Source: Medicago truncatula (Eukaryota; Streptophyta; Magnoliopsida; Fabales; Fabaceae). From it: 64,000 bases of DNA. Shown piece by piece: positions 1-10,601 of this stretch. A program made the translations under genes and the position numbers. Position 1 is the first letter of the stretch, and each line of letters begins with the position of its first letter. The notes under the pieces were generated by a model. That model was not told where the DNA came from. It saw only the letters and a list, made by a program, of their open reading frames with translations, and did no database searches. Location of the stretch: positions 42,332,972 through 42,396,971 of the forward strand of contig NC_053047.1 in assembly GCF_003473485.1 (NCBI RefSeq). The letters are read 5' to 3'.

Positions 1-877
1 GCAATTAATATTTATTTTTACAAAAAAAATTACCTATACGTGTCAGGTACGACTAACTTGTACACCGACACGATTAACTTATACTCCGACATCGATACTT
101 CTATTTTACATACCTTTTAAAAAACAAAATTAAAAGAAAATAATAAGAAATAAAAATACAAGTCCGACAACATTGTCAAAAACATATTGTCTCTTCTTTT
201 GATCATTTTTATTAATGTTAATGTTTATTTATTATCATTTTTAGTTATGATTACACACTGGGCACATATACTATTAATTTTAAATATAATCTTTTAATAA
301 CGTATCAAGACCGTATCGTATTTGGGATTTTAAAAAATTTCCCGTATCACCGTGTCGGTATTGTATCGGTATCATGTCAAGCATCGGGCTTCATATGTGC
401 ACACTAATGTGGCATTATACTAATAATAATAATAACTACATAGAATAATAACTCACTAACCAAACCAGAGTACAGAGTACAGCTAAGCAGTATGTAAGTA
501 ACTAACGAGTATATCCAACCAACTAACTAACTAGATTACAGGTAAACATCATGTAAGTATAACTAACTATGAATAACTAACAGAAAACTTGTGATACAAG
601 TTTCGAAGAGGTGAACCGTTGCATGCTACTAGACTTGCTTTTCAATATTCATTCTCACTATTATCCATAGACCATATATATTCAACCGACTTGATACTTC
701 ATTCCTCACCATTACAAACCATAATCAAATTGTAGAACTCTCTAGTTTAGGTATCTTGTTTCTTTCTTGATTCTTTCTTCTTCTTCTTCTTCTTCATCTC
801 TTCTAACCCTTAACAACAATGTTGACTTATTGTCCTTTAACTGAACATGCATCAATGGTTATACATTTTTTGTGCAG
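1..877. other. 5' flank and probable leader of the SANT-repeat gene
   Basis: I see no protein gene here. Roughly 40-390 has short recurring words rich in GTATCG/CCGACA at its two ends in opposite sense, which looks like an old repeat, but I could not define its termini. A TATA-like run lies at 675-680. A CT-rich stretch at about 765-800 looks like a plant 5' leader. The sequence just before the ATG at 878 is a T-rich tract ending in GTGCAG, a good 3' splice site, so the leader probably contains an intron. Confidence 0.4.
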
Positions 878-2401
878 ATGGCAGGACCAGTAAACAATCA
901 CAACCAACATCACATTTGGAATGAAGAGGAGGAACATCAACTTCTTCTTGCTCGTGCAACTTTTCCTCACCGGCGGGACTGGATAAGAATTAGACAAGAT
1001 CCAAGATTCAATGGTCTGTTTGGTCAGATGACTGTGGACGCTTTGCGCGTAAGTGGTTTCTCAATTAACGTGCATTTCACTGTTATGATACGTTTGGCTT
1101 CGATTTTTGTCAGTTTTTAGTGATTTTGATTAGAAACCTTTTTGTCATATTAATTGTATAATGAATTTCTTCCTCGTTCAAGCATGCTGTTCTTATGGAT
1201 ACTATTATGATGCTAAATAATTTGGCTTCGATTTTTGTCAGTTTTTAGTGATTTTGATCAGAAACCTTTTTGCCATATTAATTGTATCATGAATTTCTTC
1301 CTCGTTCAAGCATGCTGTTCTTATGGATAATGTTATGATACCAAATAATGTGGCTTCGATTTTTGTCAGTTTTTAGTGATTTTGATTAGAAACCTTTTTG
1401 TCATATTAATCGTATCATGAATTTCTTCCTCGTTCAAGCATGCTGTTCTTATGTTTTCGGGTTGTTTGTAGCGGTTAGTAGGAGAGTTTACATCCAGGAT
1501 TTTTCTCTTTTTTGGGGTTGGGTTGGTTCAGCGTTGTGTTGTGTTTCCAGTCGGCAGTGGCGGTTTCTAGCGTCCTGTTTTGTGTTTTGGGTCTGTTTAT
1601 ATATTTATTTGTCTCACCAAATGATCTTAACTGTGTTTTAGGATTTCAAGTTTTACAAAAAATTGAGATTTACATTTTTTTGCTAGACTATATTGTGGCT
1701 GCTTCTCTTTTCAGTTGAATTATTACCTAATCATAAACCAATTGCTTACAACTCACCAGTCCTGGTAAATTATTGTCGTTTATAGCGAGGGCTATTAAGT
1801 TGTCGTTCTTTTGCACTTAGAAACCTTCTTTTATATAATAGTTTGTTATTTTATGTGTTTTCTTTACAGTCAAAGCATAGGAGACTAGTCCTACAGGGTG
1901 CTGCTGCCCCAATTGTTAATAATGTTGAATTAGCAGTTCATCCATTGCCTCAACATTTCTGGACTGCGGAAGAGAATAACAGGCTGGTTGAAGCGAGGGA
2001 GCTGTATCCGGGGCGCAACCAGTGGCGCCGGATACAACAAGATGCTGAATTTGCTCCACTATTTGGTGCTATGACGATCGACGCTCTGCGCGTTAGTACC
2101 TTTCTCCCATGAATCTATTGAGTTAAATTATCTGTACTTGAATCTTACCTCTTGTTCTTTTCTGCTGCTATAACAGTCAAGGTATAGACTGCTAATTGCT
2201 GGTGAAGATGATGAGTCTTCTGATGAAGAATTGAATGGTGTTTTCATGGATGAACACGACGACGATAACTACATGGATAATTCAGATTCTGATTCTGAAG
2301 ATGAGGATCCAGGAGTTCTAGCTGACCCGGACTACAATCCTGATATGGATGAAAATTTCAGTGATGGTGGCAGCAACAGCAGCAGTAGTAGTAGTACTTA
2401 G
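878..2401 (+). CDS. Small acidic protein with two SANT/Myb-like repeats (3 exons)
   Basis: Exons 878-1048, 1870-2091 and 2177-2401 join in phase 0 with GT-AG borders and give 205 residues ending in TAG. Exon 1 and exon 2 each encode one copy of the same unit: W, then two or more acidic residues, L-x-x-AR, a P-x-R-x-x-W-x-x-I core, D-x-x-F, LFG-x-MT-x-DALR. Both units are cut by an intron after the same Arg codon, and the next exon always starts with Ser. The spacing of Trp and acidic residues resembles SANT/Myb helices, so chromatin or DNA binding is possible, but this is inference. Exon 3 is a Ser/Asp/Glu-rich tail ending in polyserine. The ATG at 878 is the first Met after a likely splice acceptor. 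I do not recognise a named family. Confidence 0.72.
1093..1453 (+). repeat. 128-bp tandem repeat in intron 1, about 2.8 copies
   Basis: Units start at about 1093, 1221 and 1349 with a 128-bp period. Each begins with a TTGGCTTCGATTTTTGTCAG-like stretch and ends with CATGCTGTTCTTATG. Units differ at only a few positions (for example a TAT/TGT change at the start of unit 3), so the expansion is fairly recent. The array lies wholly inside intron 1 of the SANT-repeat gene, and the last copy is partial. Confidence 0.85.
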
Positions 2402-3352
2402 TTTGATAATCAACGCATACATGTTTTTCAAGGCATACATACTTTTATGAAGGTAGTTGAACTGCAGCTTAACTGCTTAAAATTTGTTACTTTTATGAGT
2501 TAGTTAGGTACAGTTACGGACATCTTTTGGTTCTTGAGCCAAGTACATTTACAGGCATTATGTACCGTATGGAGAACCAACGCCAAACACAAACTTGACA
2601 CGACGACACCAATAATAATTTGTGAAAGTATATTAATGGGATGAATGTTTTATACATCACAGTTTTATTCTTTCCCTTATAATTATCATTCTCAACTTTT
2701 CACTTCTAGCTGTATGGATGTTTTCCCTCTTTTTTCTTATGTTTTTTCTGTTATACATACACTAGTAAAGTAAAGATATTGTGTAAGATTGCGCGAGTGT
2801 GGGGAGATAATGGCCGGAAAAAGAGAAATGAAATTTCGTTGCGTGTAATTAGTGAATGGCTTTTCTTAAACTAAACGACCAATTGACCGTAGAATTACTT
2901 TATGACAAGGAAAACAATTAATATAGACATTTGTTTATAACCTGATTATGATGCAATTTCTCTGGACTCTTTGTCGGGATAAATTAAAGGAGTACTCGAC
3001 TTCGATATTCACCAAGAGCCCATATGGGAAAAATGTTTCTGTATGCTGAGTAATTGATAGTGCAATTTTTGTTGAAGACTCCTATTATTTCCTATATAAT
3101 ACATTTATCATATATATTAGGTACTTCTTTTTGTTAAAAAGAGCTTGTTTAACATACCAAAAGAGATTTTCTTAAAGTAAACGACCAATTGAGATTTTCT
3201 GTATGCTGAGTAATTGATAGTGCAATTCTTGTGGGGAGATAATGGCCGGAAAAAGAGAAATGAAATTTCGTTGCGTGTAATTAGTGAATGGCTTTTCTTA
3301 AACTAAACGACCAATTGACCGTAGATTGATTAATCACAATCATTCTTTACAG
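2402..3352. other. Intergenic region between SANT gene and carrier, with a direct duplication
   Basis: I see no gene. The first part is the 3' flank of the SANT-repeat gene. The second part contains a 95-bp direct duplication (2799-2893 and 3231-3325) and smaller related pieces near 3036-3072 and 3168-3230. The second copy ends 27 bp before the first recognisable exon of the carrier pseudogene. Confidence 0.6.
2799..2893 (+). repeat. Direct repeat, copy 1 (copy 2 at 3231-3325)
   Basis: About 95 bp beginning GTGGGGAGATAATGGCCGG and ending GACCGTAGA recurs 432 bp downstream with no difference that I could see. The near-identity argues for a recent local duplication. It sits where the missing 5' part of the carrier gene would be expected. 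Confidence 0.85.
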
Positions 3353-4620
3353 ACCCGAAGAACTGAGTTTCATAGCACAGGAATGTCTGGATCAGTTAGG
3401 AGAATCGCCAAAACCGAAGGTCTTTTGGGATTCTACAGGTAGATAGAAATCATAGGTAGGTGATTTATCTTCTATCAATTAATCAGATTCACCAATGCGA
3501 AATTATTTGCAGGGGAAATGGAGCAAGTGTGGCAAGGATTATTCCTTATGTAGATCTTCAATATATGTCCTATGAGGAATACCGAAGATTGTTCGTGCAA
3601 GCCTTTCCTAATGTTTGGAAAGGTCCTACCCTTGACCTTATGGAAGGGTCACTCTCTGGAGGGACGGCTGTGCTTTTTACTTATCCGCTTGACTTAATTC
3701 GGAATAAGTTAGCTTATCAGGTAAACTATATCTCTGCTCAGAAATCAAATCAGTTTTCATCCATGACTTTGGTTGTATTTTGTGATTACACGAAGTGTTA
3801 ACGTCAATGCGTTTGAAATTGAAACTGCATGTTGTTAGTCCAACCAAGTTGAATGTGTTGGGGATGGTAAATAACGAACAAGTTTATAGAGGGATCAGTG
3901 ACTGTCTTTCAAAAACTTATAAAGAGGGTGGCATTAAAGGTATCTATAGGGGAGTAGGTATGCATTTAAATCTGCTTGTGTTTGCAACTGTTAATTCAGC
4001 AGCAGTATTGTATTTCACTGCTGTGTTGTTATTGTAGAACTCTTATGTTAATCATGGCCACAGCTCCGACACTCTTCGGAATATTCCCATACGCCGGTTT
4101 GAAATTCTACTTCTATGAGGAAATGAAGCGCCACGTCCCTGAGGATTACAAGAAAAGCATCATGGCGAAACTGACATGTGGATCCGTGGCCGGTTTATTG
4201 GGTCAGACATTCACATATTTTCTTGAAGTTGTCAGGAGGCAAATGCAGGTAACGTGCTTTATTTGGTCGGCTGGAAATTATAGATGGATATTGAGTAACA
4301 TGATACAAAGTTAACCTGTCTAGGTTCAAAACCTTACGGCATCTGAAGAAGCCGAGTTGAAAGGGACTATGAGATCCATGGTTTTGATTGCTCAAAAGCA
4401 AGGCTGGAAGACCCTGTTTTCAGGGCTGAGTATCAATTACATAAAGGTCGGAAAATCATAGAACATTAAAGTAATTAACACTCTAGAACCGTTCTGTATA
4501 ACTAAGCATTTTTGTTTGTTTGTTGCAATTCAGGTTGTTCCATCTGCGGCCATTGGCTTCACAGTTTATGATACTATGAAATCATACTTGAGAGTACCAT
4601 CAAGAGATGAAGTGGACTAA
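3353..4620 (+). pseudogene. Mitochondrial carrier, CoA-carrier type, 5'-truncated
   Basis: Coding pieces at 3353-3438, 3513-3720, 3831-3957, 4064-4248, 4324-4446 and 4534-4620 read through as a solute carrier of the inner mitochondrial membrane, closest to plant CoA transporters. Recognisable parts are [12 protein letters not shown], the second-repeat signature TYPLDLIR, the helix-4 region [14 protein letters not shown], and the conserved end [18 protein letters not shown]. The first exon, which should carry the N-terminus, helix 1 and the first PxDxxK/R signature, is absent upstream; a recent duplication lies there instead. The third signature reads FLEVVR, losing its proline. At 3829-3830 the base pair needed as splice acceptor (AG) reads AT. 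Together these indicate a decayed copy. Exon phases otherwise still agree, so decay is recent. Confidence 0.75.
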
Positions 4621-5104
4621 CAAAAGAATCAGTCAACCATCCTCACATTAGGAATAAGCTCCTAACTCCTCCAGGCTTCAAAACTGGCTTCTTCTTCTCA
4701 TTATATTCACATTGTTTTCACACATTACTTTAGCTGCACATTGCATTCTTTCGGATTGTAAATAGAGATTAGAGGTTGTTACACACTATACCAACAAACA
4801 ATACCCTGATTCAGATCTCATTGAAGTAGGAAATAGTTTCTTTGTGGTTTAGACAGGACAAACTGTTTATGTACAATTAACAAATAAATTAATTGCACTT
4901 TTTGAATGTGCAAGTAGAGATAATGATATAGAAATGTTGACACAGTCACATCCTTTCACTGTATTCAGTTTATCTATGCAGCCACTGAAATTCTATTGCC
5001 TTCCAATTATCGTTAATAAGGACATCTTGAATACAATCAGGTAATACATAAAATCTAGCAATATATCATCAGAGTATCTACATTTGTCTACATTTTTACC
5101 AACA
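4621..5104. other. 3' flank between carrier pseudogene and convergent PPR gene
   Basis: No gene. Holds the 3' untranslated region of the carrier, most of which (about 4670-4935) is repeated at 9612-9870. The PPR-DYW gene converges from the right with its stop at 5105-5107. Confidence 0.6.
4670..4935 (+). repeat. Carrier 3' flank, duplicated at 9612-9870
   Basis: Shared blocks in the same order and orientation include AGCTGCACATTGCATTC, ATCTCATTGAAGTAGGAAA and GCACTTTTTGAATGTGCAAG. The second copy has no carrier exons next to it. Confidence 0.8.
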
Positions 5105-6448
5105 CTACCAATAATCTCCACAAGAGCATTTTCCATCTTTGAAATGATGGAATCTCTTGTTGTCCCTCACAATGAGCTCCCTTCCAACAATCTTGGACAT
5201 GATTTTGATAGCATTGTGACAGTCTCCACATATACGTAGATTCTTGATAATTCTAAGAGTAGTCCTCGGCGGAGTACTGATGAGACCATAAGCAATTGCC
5301 AAACATTCACTATGATACTGCAAAGCCTTTTCTTTTTCCTCCTCATCAATGTCATGGAGAACGTATCTCGTATCAGGAACATAACCTGCTTCCCTCATCT
5401 GCCCGGTCAAACCTCTCAATTTCTCATCATCCTCTTCTTCATACGGCATATTACACCGATATTCACTTACTCTATTTTTCTCCTCCATCATGTTAATTGC
5501 AGACTGTTTCTTTCTCTGAGGGAGTGGCACTTTATCATCAGCAGCAGCTTTCGAAGGATCAATAACAGTTAACAACTCATCAGCACAATCCTCGCGTTCT
5601 AAGTCTCCATGAATTCTCGCAAAATTTCAAAGAGTCTCCCAAATCTCAACTCCGGCTTCAATTGGCATATTCTCAATAAACTCGTGAGCTTCATTCAACC
5701 GACCAGCACACCCGAAAATATTAACAACTCCCAAATAATGCTCCATCCCTGGAACAATTCCATACTCCTTCATCGATTCAAACTGCATTAAACCTTCTTC
5801 CACACCGTCGACCAACGCACACACAGCCAAAACCAACGCAAAAGTTTCCTCATCAGGTACTATTCCTTGTTGCCTCATCTGCTTAAAAACCAACAAACCA
5901 TCAATCCCTAAACCATTCACATTATATCCACCAATCATCAAATTCCACGAACCGACATTTCTGTCAGGCATTTTATCAAACACTTTCCGCGCATCCTTCA
6001 CACTACCACATTTCACGTACAACCCAATCAATCTATTACACAATTCAACATTCCCTCCGAATTTCGACCTTCTCAAGAATTCATGAACCCTTTTCCCTAA
6101 TTCAAGCGACTTCAAATCCTCACATAATTTCAAAAGCGAAAGAAAATCACTGTAATCAGCAAAAGCACCTTGACCCATTAGTTCTAAAACTTGATTTACG
6201 TTACCCTCTTGAAGAAAATGCGCAAAGTTTACATTTTTATGTTGATGGGGGGTTTGATGATGGTTCAATTTTGGTTGGATTGAAGGGTTACCCATACGTA
6301 AAGGTTGAGTTTTTCTGGGAGTGAAACGAGAGTTGTTAGTGCCGTTTTGACGAGGGTGAAGGTTGGTGGCATGGTGAATAGCATAGGTGCAGAAAGGAGT
6401 GGAAGAAGATGAAGATGAAGCCATTGATGCTTGAAGTTTAAGCTCCAT
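5105..6448 (-). pseudogene. PPR-DYW protein, DYW2-like (At2g15690 type), with one in-frame TGA
   Basis: One continuous frame of 448 codons from the ATG at 6448 to the stop at 5105, interrupted only at codon 274 by TGA (5627-5629). Residues 1-60 are Ser-rich then basic, like an organelle transit peptide. Residues about 75-260 hold a few PPR-type repeats (LELGKRVHEFLRRSK, ARKVFDKMPDRNVGSWNLM). After the stop come an E-like stretch and a complete DYW domain with the zinc-binding [16 protein letters not shown] and terminal CSCGDYW. Proteins of this type act in C-to-U editing of organelle RNA, where the DYW domain is the deaminase. With the TGA read as a stop, the product loses the whole catalytic domain. 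In the relatives I know, this position is Arg, and CGA to TGA is a single C-to-T change. It could be a young pseudogene, a segregating allele or a sequencing error. Confidence 0.82.
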
Positions 6449-6474
6449 GGAAATCTTTCAAGTTACACGAGTTT

Positions 6475-7131
6475 CAAAATCTTTCAAAAAATTGTGCCGC
6501 CATTACAAATCGGTCAAGTTACACGTTTACCGAGTGTTAACTCAGTCAAACTTGTTAAACCTTCCAATTTTATCAGAAACCGATTTTACCTCAGAGTTAA
6601 CACGATTTTTGTACCTAAAAACGTAAACTTGATAATCTCGGAGAGTTAACGCTCGATTTGCGGAACATTGATTACGACATACTCTCTATCATAATATTCT
6701 CAATACAATTTTTTATTTTTTTATGAGATGGAGAGAAGGAGAGAGGGGGGATAATAGATGAGAGAGAGAGAGAGAATAGAGAGATAGAGAAACGAAAAGA
6801 GAAAGGAGATATTAGAGAGAGAGAGATAGTAACTTTTAAAAGAAAAATAATCTCAAGAAATCTCATCTTTTCATGAAAGATTTTTTCTTGTTAAAATTAC
6901 ACTACAAAATCCCACAAAATCCATCAAAATCCAATTTATTAAACAATCCTTGGAAATTTGAATGATTTTGAATACCACAAGACTTTTTTTAAGTGATGAA
7001 AAGTCTTGATTGAATACTTCAAGACTTTTTTTAAAATGACAAAGAGTCTTGATTGAATACCACAAGACTTTTTTTAAGTTGCAAAAAGTCTTTTAAAATC
7101 TCATAGAATCCTAATCCAATACACCCCCTAA
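6475..7131 (-). mobile_element. TIR DNA element, copy 1 (partial), inverted relative to copy at 49404
   Basis: On the minus strand the terminus reads GGGGGTGTATTGGATTAGG, followed by repeated AAAGTCTTGTGGTATTCAA blocks, a GA/CT-rich tract (about 6725-6830) and a segment containing AACACTCGGTAAAC-like sequence. All of this recurs in the same order at 49404-50100 on the plus strand. A TAA lies outside the terminus, consistent with a 3-bp PIF/Harbinger target site, but the other end is missing. Homology stops about 27 bp before the PPR start codon, so the PPR gene's 5' leader and proximal promoter are shared with the repeat. Confidence 0.65.
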
Positions 7132-7344
7132 GATTAATTTTGATGAATAAAACTCCTTTTATTTTAACAAAAACAACGAATAACCAAGTTTTTAAAAGGT
7201 GGCCGAAGTTTGAATCGGATATATGCCTTTATCAACTCTGTTAAGTCTCCTGAGGACGAATAACTGTTAAGTTTGTTTGTATCGAATTAATTTATAGCAT
7301 AGAGTAACTTAAAAGATTTAATATTGTAATGTAGTTATAATTTT
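7132..7344. other. Spacer between TIR element and LINE
   Basis: AT-rich sequence with no ORF or repeat that I can identify. Confidence 0.4.
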
Positions 7345-8108
7345 TTGGAAGATTTGGAGGGTATTAGATGGTTCGATAAGAAGGATGAGTGTAGATGGAA
7401 GTTAGAAGACAATGGAATTTATTCTGTCAAATCAGCTTATTTGAAGTTAGAGGATGTGGTTTTAAAAGAAGATATTTGGGGAGTTGAGGAGAAAGGGGTG
7501 TTTGAGAATATGTGGAGGAGTCCGGCTCCACCAAAAGTGATTGCTTTTGGTTGGAGGGTGTTTCTTAATAGAATTTCAACAAGAGATAATCTCGCTTTGT
7601 GGAATGCTTTACCTCCAGAGGTTTCTACGTTGTGCGTGTTTTGTAATTTGAAGGAAGAATCGGTCACTCATATTTTCTTACATTGTGATGTTGCAAGTTT
7701 GGTTTGGTCTAGAGTGATGAAGTGGTTTGATTGTTGTTTTTTTTAATTCCTCCTAATTTATTTGTTCTTTGAGATTGTTGGAGTGAAGGTGGGAGAGCTA
7801 ATAAGGTTACTAAAGGCTTTTGGTTGGTTTGGCATACTACTATTTGGGTTTTGTGGACCAAGAGGAATGACTTGATTTTCAAGGGGATTAATTGTGTGGT
7901 GGAGGATGTGATTGAAGAGATTAAGGTGTGGTCTTGGAGATGGTTGTTGGAAAGGTCTAGTACTCCGTCTTGCTTCTTCTATGAATGGAGTTGGAATCCA
8001 AGACTTTGTCTACAACGTTAGAGGTATGGGTGGTTGCAGCGTTTGTTTCTGTTTGGTGCAGCAGGTGTGGGTTTTTTGTTGTTGGCCTTTGCCTATGTTC
8101 TGTCTAGA
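7345..8108 (+). mobile_element. LINE fragment (zf-RVT region), 5'-truncated
   Basis: The ORF 7345-7746 matches the zinc-finger region found after reverse transcriptase in plant LINEs: SPAPPKVIAFGWRVFLNRIS, a CVFC pair, and HIFLHC. A frameshift near 7746 moves the reading to 7824-8021, which holds the usual C-terminal WHTTIWVLWTKRNDLIF. No RT core is present, as in a 5'-truncated insertion. The element continues after an inserted MITE at 8654. Confidence 0.8.
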
Positions 8109-8653
8109 GCTGTAAAAAAATGGGACGGGCTCATGGGCCGGTCCATTGACCCATATTTTTGGGCCGGGTTGGGCCTAAAAAACTAGCCCAAACACGCACT
8201 CGGGCTTTTTTGGCCCAACCCCATTTGGGCCATACAAAAGTTGGGTCGGGCCGGGCTGGCCCATTAGCCCATATTTCATTTGATTTTTGTTAAAAAAAAC
8301 AATATATTTTTTGAAAAATTATCAACTAATTTAAAATTTATTAATAAAAAAATATTAAATAAATTATCTTAATAAATATGAATGAATTTAGTTTAAAATT
8401 TTAAAGTTTATAAATTATTAATTTGATTTAATTGAAGGAATAATCTAGAGTTTAATTATTATTCAACGTTAATGTAAAAATTATTGACATTTTAATGTCC
8501 ATCCAATCATACTTTAGTAAAAAATAGTGGTGAGTAACTAATACATATAAAAGGGCCTACACGTGCTCTAGAATATGCAGCCCAATTATAAATGGGCTGG
8601 GCCCGGCTGACCCATATATGTAGTTGGCCCGTAGCCAGCCCATTTGATACCTC
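8109..8653. mobile_element. hAT-type MITE inserted in the LINE tail
   Basis: Ends read GCTGTAAAAAAATGGGACGG on the left and, inverted, GAGGTATCAAATGGGCTGG on the right, both followed by GGGCC-rich subterminal sequence. Flanking 8-bp repeats TGTCTAGA (8101-8108) and TGTCTACA (8654-8661) differ at one base. An 8-bp TSD is typical of hAT elements. No transposase is present. Confidence 0.75.
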
Positions 8654-9106
8654 TGTCTACAGTAGCAGTCATGTGTTGGGTATTTGAGCTACTTCAGTTT
8701 TGGCTTGTGGGGGGTGGGCTGCTGCTGCCTTGCTGTATTGCTGCGTGCAGGTGGGCTTTAGGTGGAGTGATGCGTGCGGGTGGTGTGGTTTGTCTGTTAG
8801 GACTGGTTTTTGTTGTTCAGTTGCCTTGTGTCTGTAAAGTTGCCGGTGGCTTTTTGGTGCTGTTTAGGCCGCTTGTGGTGTTGACGCAGGGGTATTCATG
8901 AGGATTGTCATATGTATATGCCTGCGTCATTACTGTTGTAGGTAGTTCCTTCTTTAGGGGTGGTTTTTTAAGGAGTTTTTGTTCGAGTCGGTGTTTGTAT
9001 GACAACCGATTTCTTCTTCTTTGTATTTTTTTCCCACCCGAGCTTATTAGTGCTACTTGCACGGGCTTGTCGTTTAATAATATTTGCCGTTTCAAAAAAA
9101 AAAAAG
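8654..9106 (+). mobile_element. LINE 3' untranslated tail with poly(A)
   Basis: GT-rich 3' tail of the LINE begun at 7345, ending in GCCGTTTC followed by 12 A (about 9095-9106). The tail reads on directly from 8108 once the MITE is set aside. ORFs here are tail read-through and not genes. Confidence 0.65.
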
Positions 9107-10450
9107 ATTTGTACAAAAAAAAAATGTAGTTTAGAGATTACTTAGTATTTTTATAGTTTATAGATAAAAATGATTGTTTAATTTATTTTTTTGGTTACAA
9201 CCTATTGTTTACGCAATGTTCGAGGAATTAATCTCTACAATTGTGCGCAGAGGATACCTGGTTTACACTAAACCGATTGTTTATTCAATAATAAAGAGTT
9301 ATTTTATACCTCAATTAAATAAGTTTTTTTTTTTTAACAAATCAAAATGAGATTAAAAACAACCTTCGATGTTTCCACCTGTGCAAAAAGGAGGAACACT
9401 GACAAACATAGACATTTAATACTCGAAAAGAATTTCAATTTTTGTCGATGTTTATGGACAGGCGGGGATGGTGGTTAAGGGTGAAAGACAAGAGGATTTT
9501 CAATGAAAGTTTACTTTCAAAGTGGAGATGGTGGTTAGTTATTAACCGAGGGTGATCCGCTAGGGTGAACCTGGATTTAAGTAGTGTTAGCACTATTCAT
9601 ATTCTTAAACTTAAAGCCTTCAACTTGCTTCCTTTTCTCATTTTAGCTGCACATTGCATTCTTTCGGATTGTATGTACATAGAGATAGAGGTCATTATGT
9701 ACGTACTATACTAAGAGAAAATACATTGATTCATATCTCATTGAAGTAGGAAACAATTTTTGTGTTTATACAGGGCAAATTATATATATATATATGGATT
9801 TGCTAGAACACACAATTAAAGGATACATTGCACTTTTTGAATGTGCAAGTTGAGAGAATGATATAGAAATTGTTTATTCACAATAATTATGGTCATGTTC
9901 AACCATACTCTGATCATCTATCTTAGTCGCTGCTTTTTCAAGGTCCATAATAGGCTTTTACATAGGAGAAAAATTTAGGGCTAATAGGTCTTTACCTCCT
10001 GTAATATAGGGCACTTTTGGTTTTGCTCCCTGTAAATTTTTTTTTATAGATTTCGTCCTTGTAAAATGAAGATTCTTCACAATTGCCCCCTAAGCCCATT
10101 GACTCAGCAGAATCTTTTAGGTGGCACTTACGTGGCTTTTTATTTTTATTTTTCATTTTTTTTTCTTGCCACGCGTACAAAATAGTTTACACATCATTTA
10201 TATCTTTATTTAGTTCCTCCATTTTAAGTTGACATTCAAATATTTGATGATGTAAGTATTTTGATTTTACTGCAATGTTTGATCAAATTATCATTTAATG
10301 TAACCATGCCTGAAACTCCTTAGCATAGGATAAATAATCAAAAGGTAAAAATTCCTCATCTGCTAGCCAAAGTGTTACTAGAGACCCCAAACATCTGCGG
10401 ACACAAACAAATATCAGCGTAAGCAAAAAAATTAAGTATGTATATTTAAT
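9107..10450. other. Repeat-rich intergenic region
   Basis: No gene. Contains the duplicated carrier 3' flank (9612-9870), an (AT)n run near 9782-9796, and a stretch at about 9970-10180 with phrases such as TTTGGTTTTGCTCCCTGTAA that are typical of dispersed legume repeats. Confidence 0.5.
9612..9870 (+). repeat. Second copy of carrier 3' flank
   Basis: Colinear with 4670-4935, with small indels and an added (AT)n run. No carrier exon precedes it, so it is either the last trace of a tandem carrier copy or a duplicated 3' flank alone. Confidence 0.78.
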
Positions 10451-10461
10451 TCAATAATATT

Positions 10462-10601
10462 TGTTGAGAAGTTCTAGCTCAACTGATAAAATCCCGAAAT
10501 TATTAGGCCGGACGCCATGATCGGGGTTCGAACCCCGGTGCCTTCACTTGCGTGTGTGAGTTTTTAATGGCTTCGCCATTTCGTCTATCTATAAAAAAAA
10601 A
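10462..10601 (+). mobile_element. tRNA-derived SINE with perfect TSD
   Basis: Begins with an A-box-like TAGCTCAACTGAT and has a B-box GGGGTTCGAACCCC about 40 bp on. It ends in TCTATCTAT followed by an A run, as in legume SINEs. The 11-bp sequence TCAATAATATT flanks it exactly at 10451-10461 and 10602-10612, the expected target-site duplication. This is a retroposon, not a functional tRNA gene. Confidence 0.88.

Noticed and set aside
5627..5629. TGA as selenocysteine or corrected by RNA editing
   Set aside because: Plants lack the selenocysteine machinery, and nuclear mRNAs are not known to undergo the U-to-C editing needed. A mutation or sequence error is simpler.
8644..9129. ORFs in the GT-rich stretch after the MITE
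   Set aside because: They fall in the LINE 3' untranslated tail and have no domain.
10462..10601. Functional tRNA gene
   Set aside because: A- and B-boxes are present, but a SINE tail, a poly(A) and exact TSDs show a retroposon.
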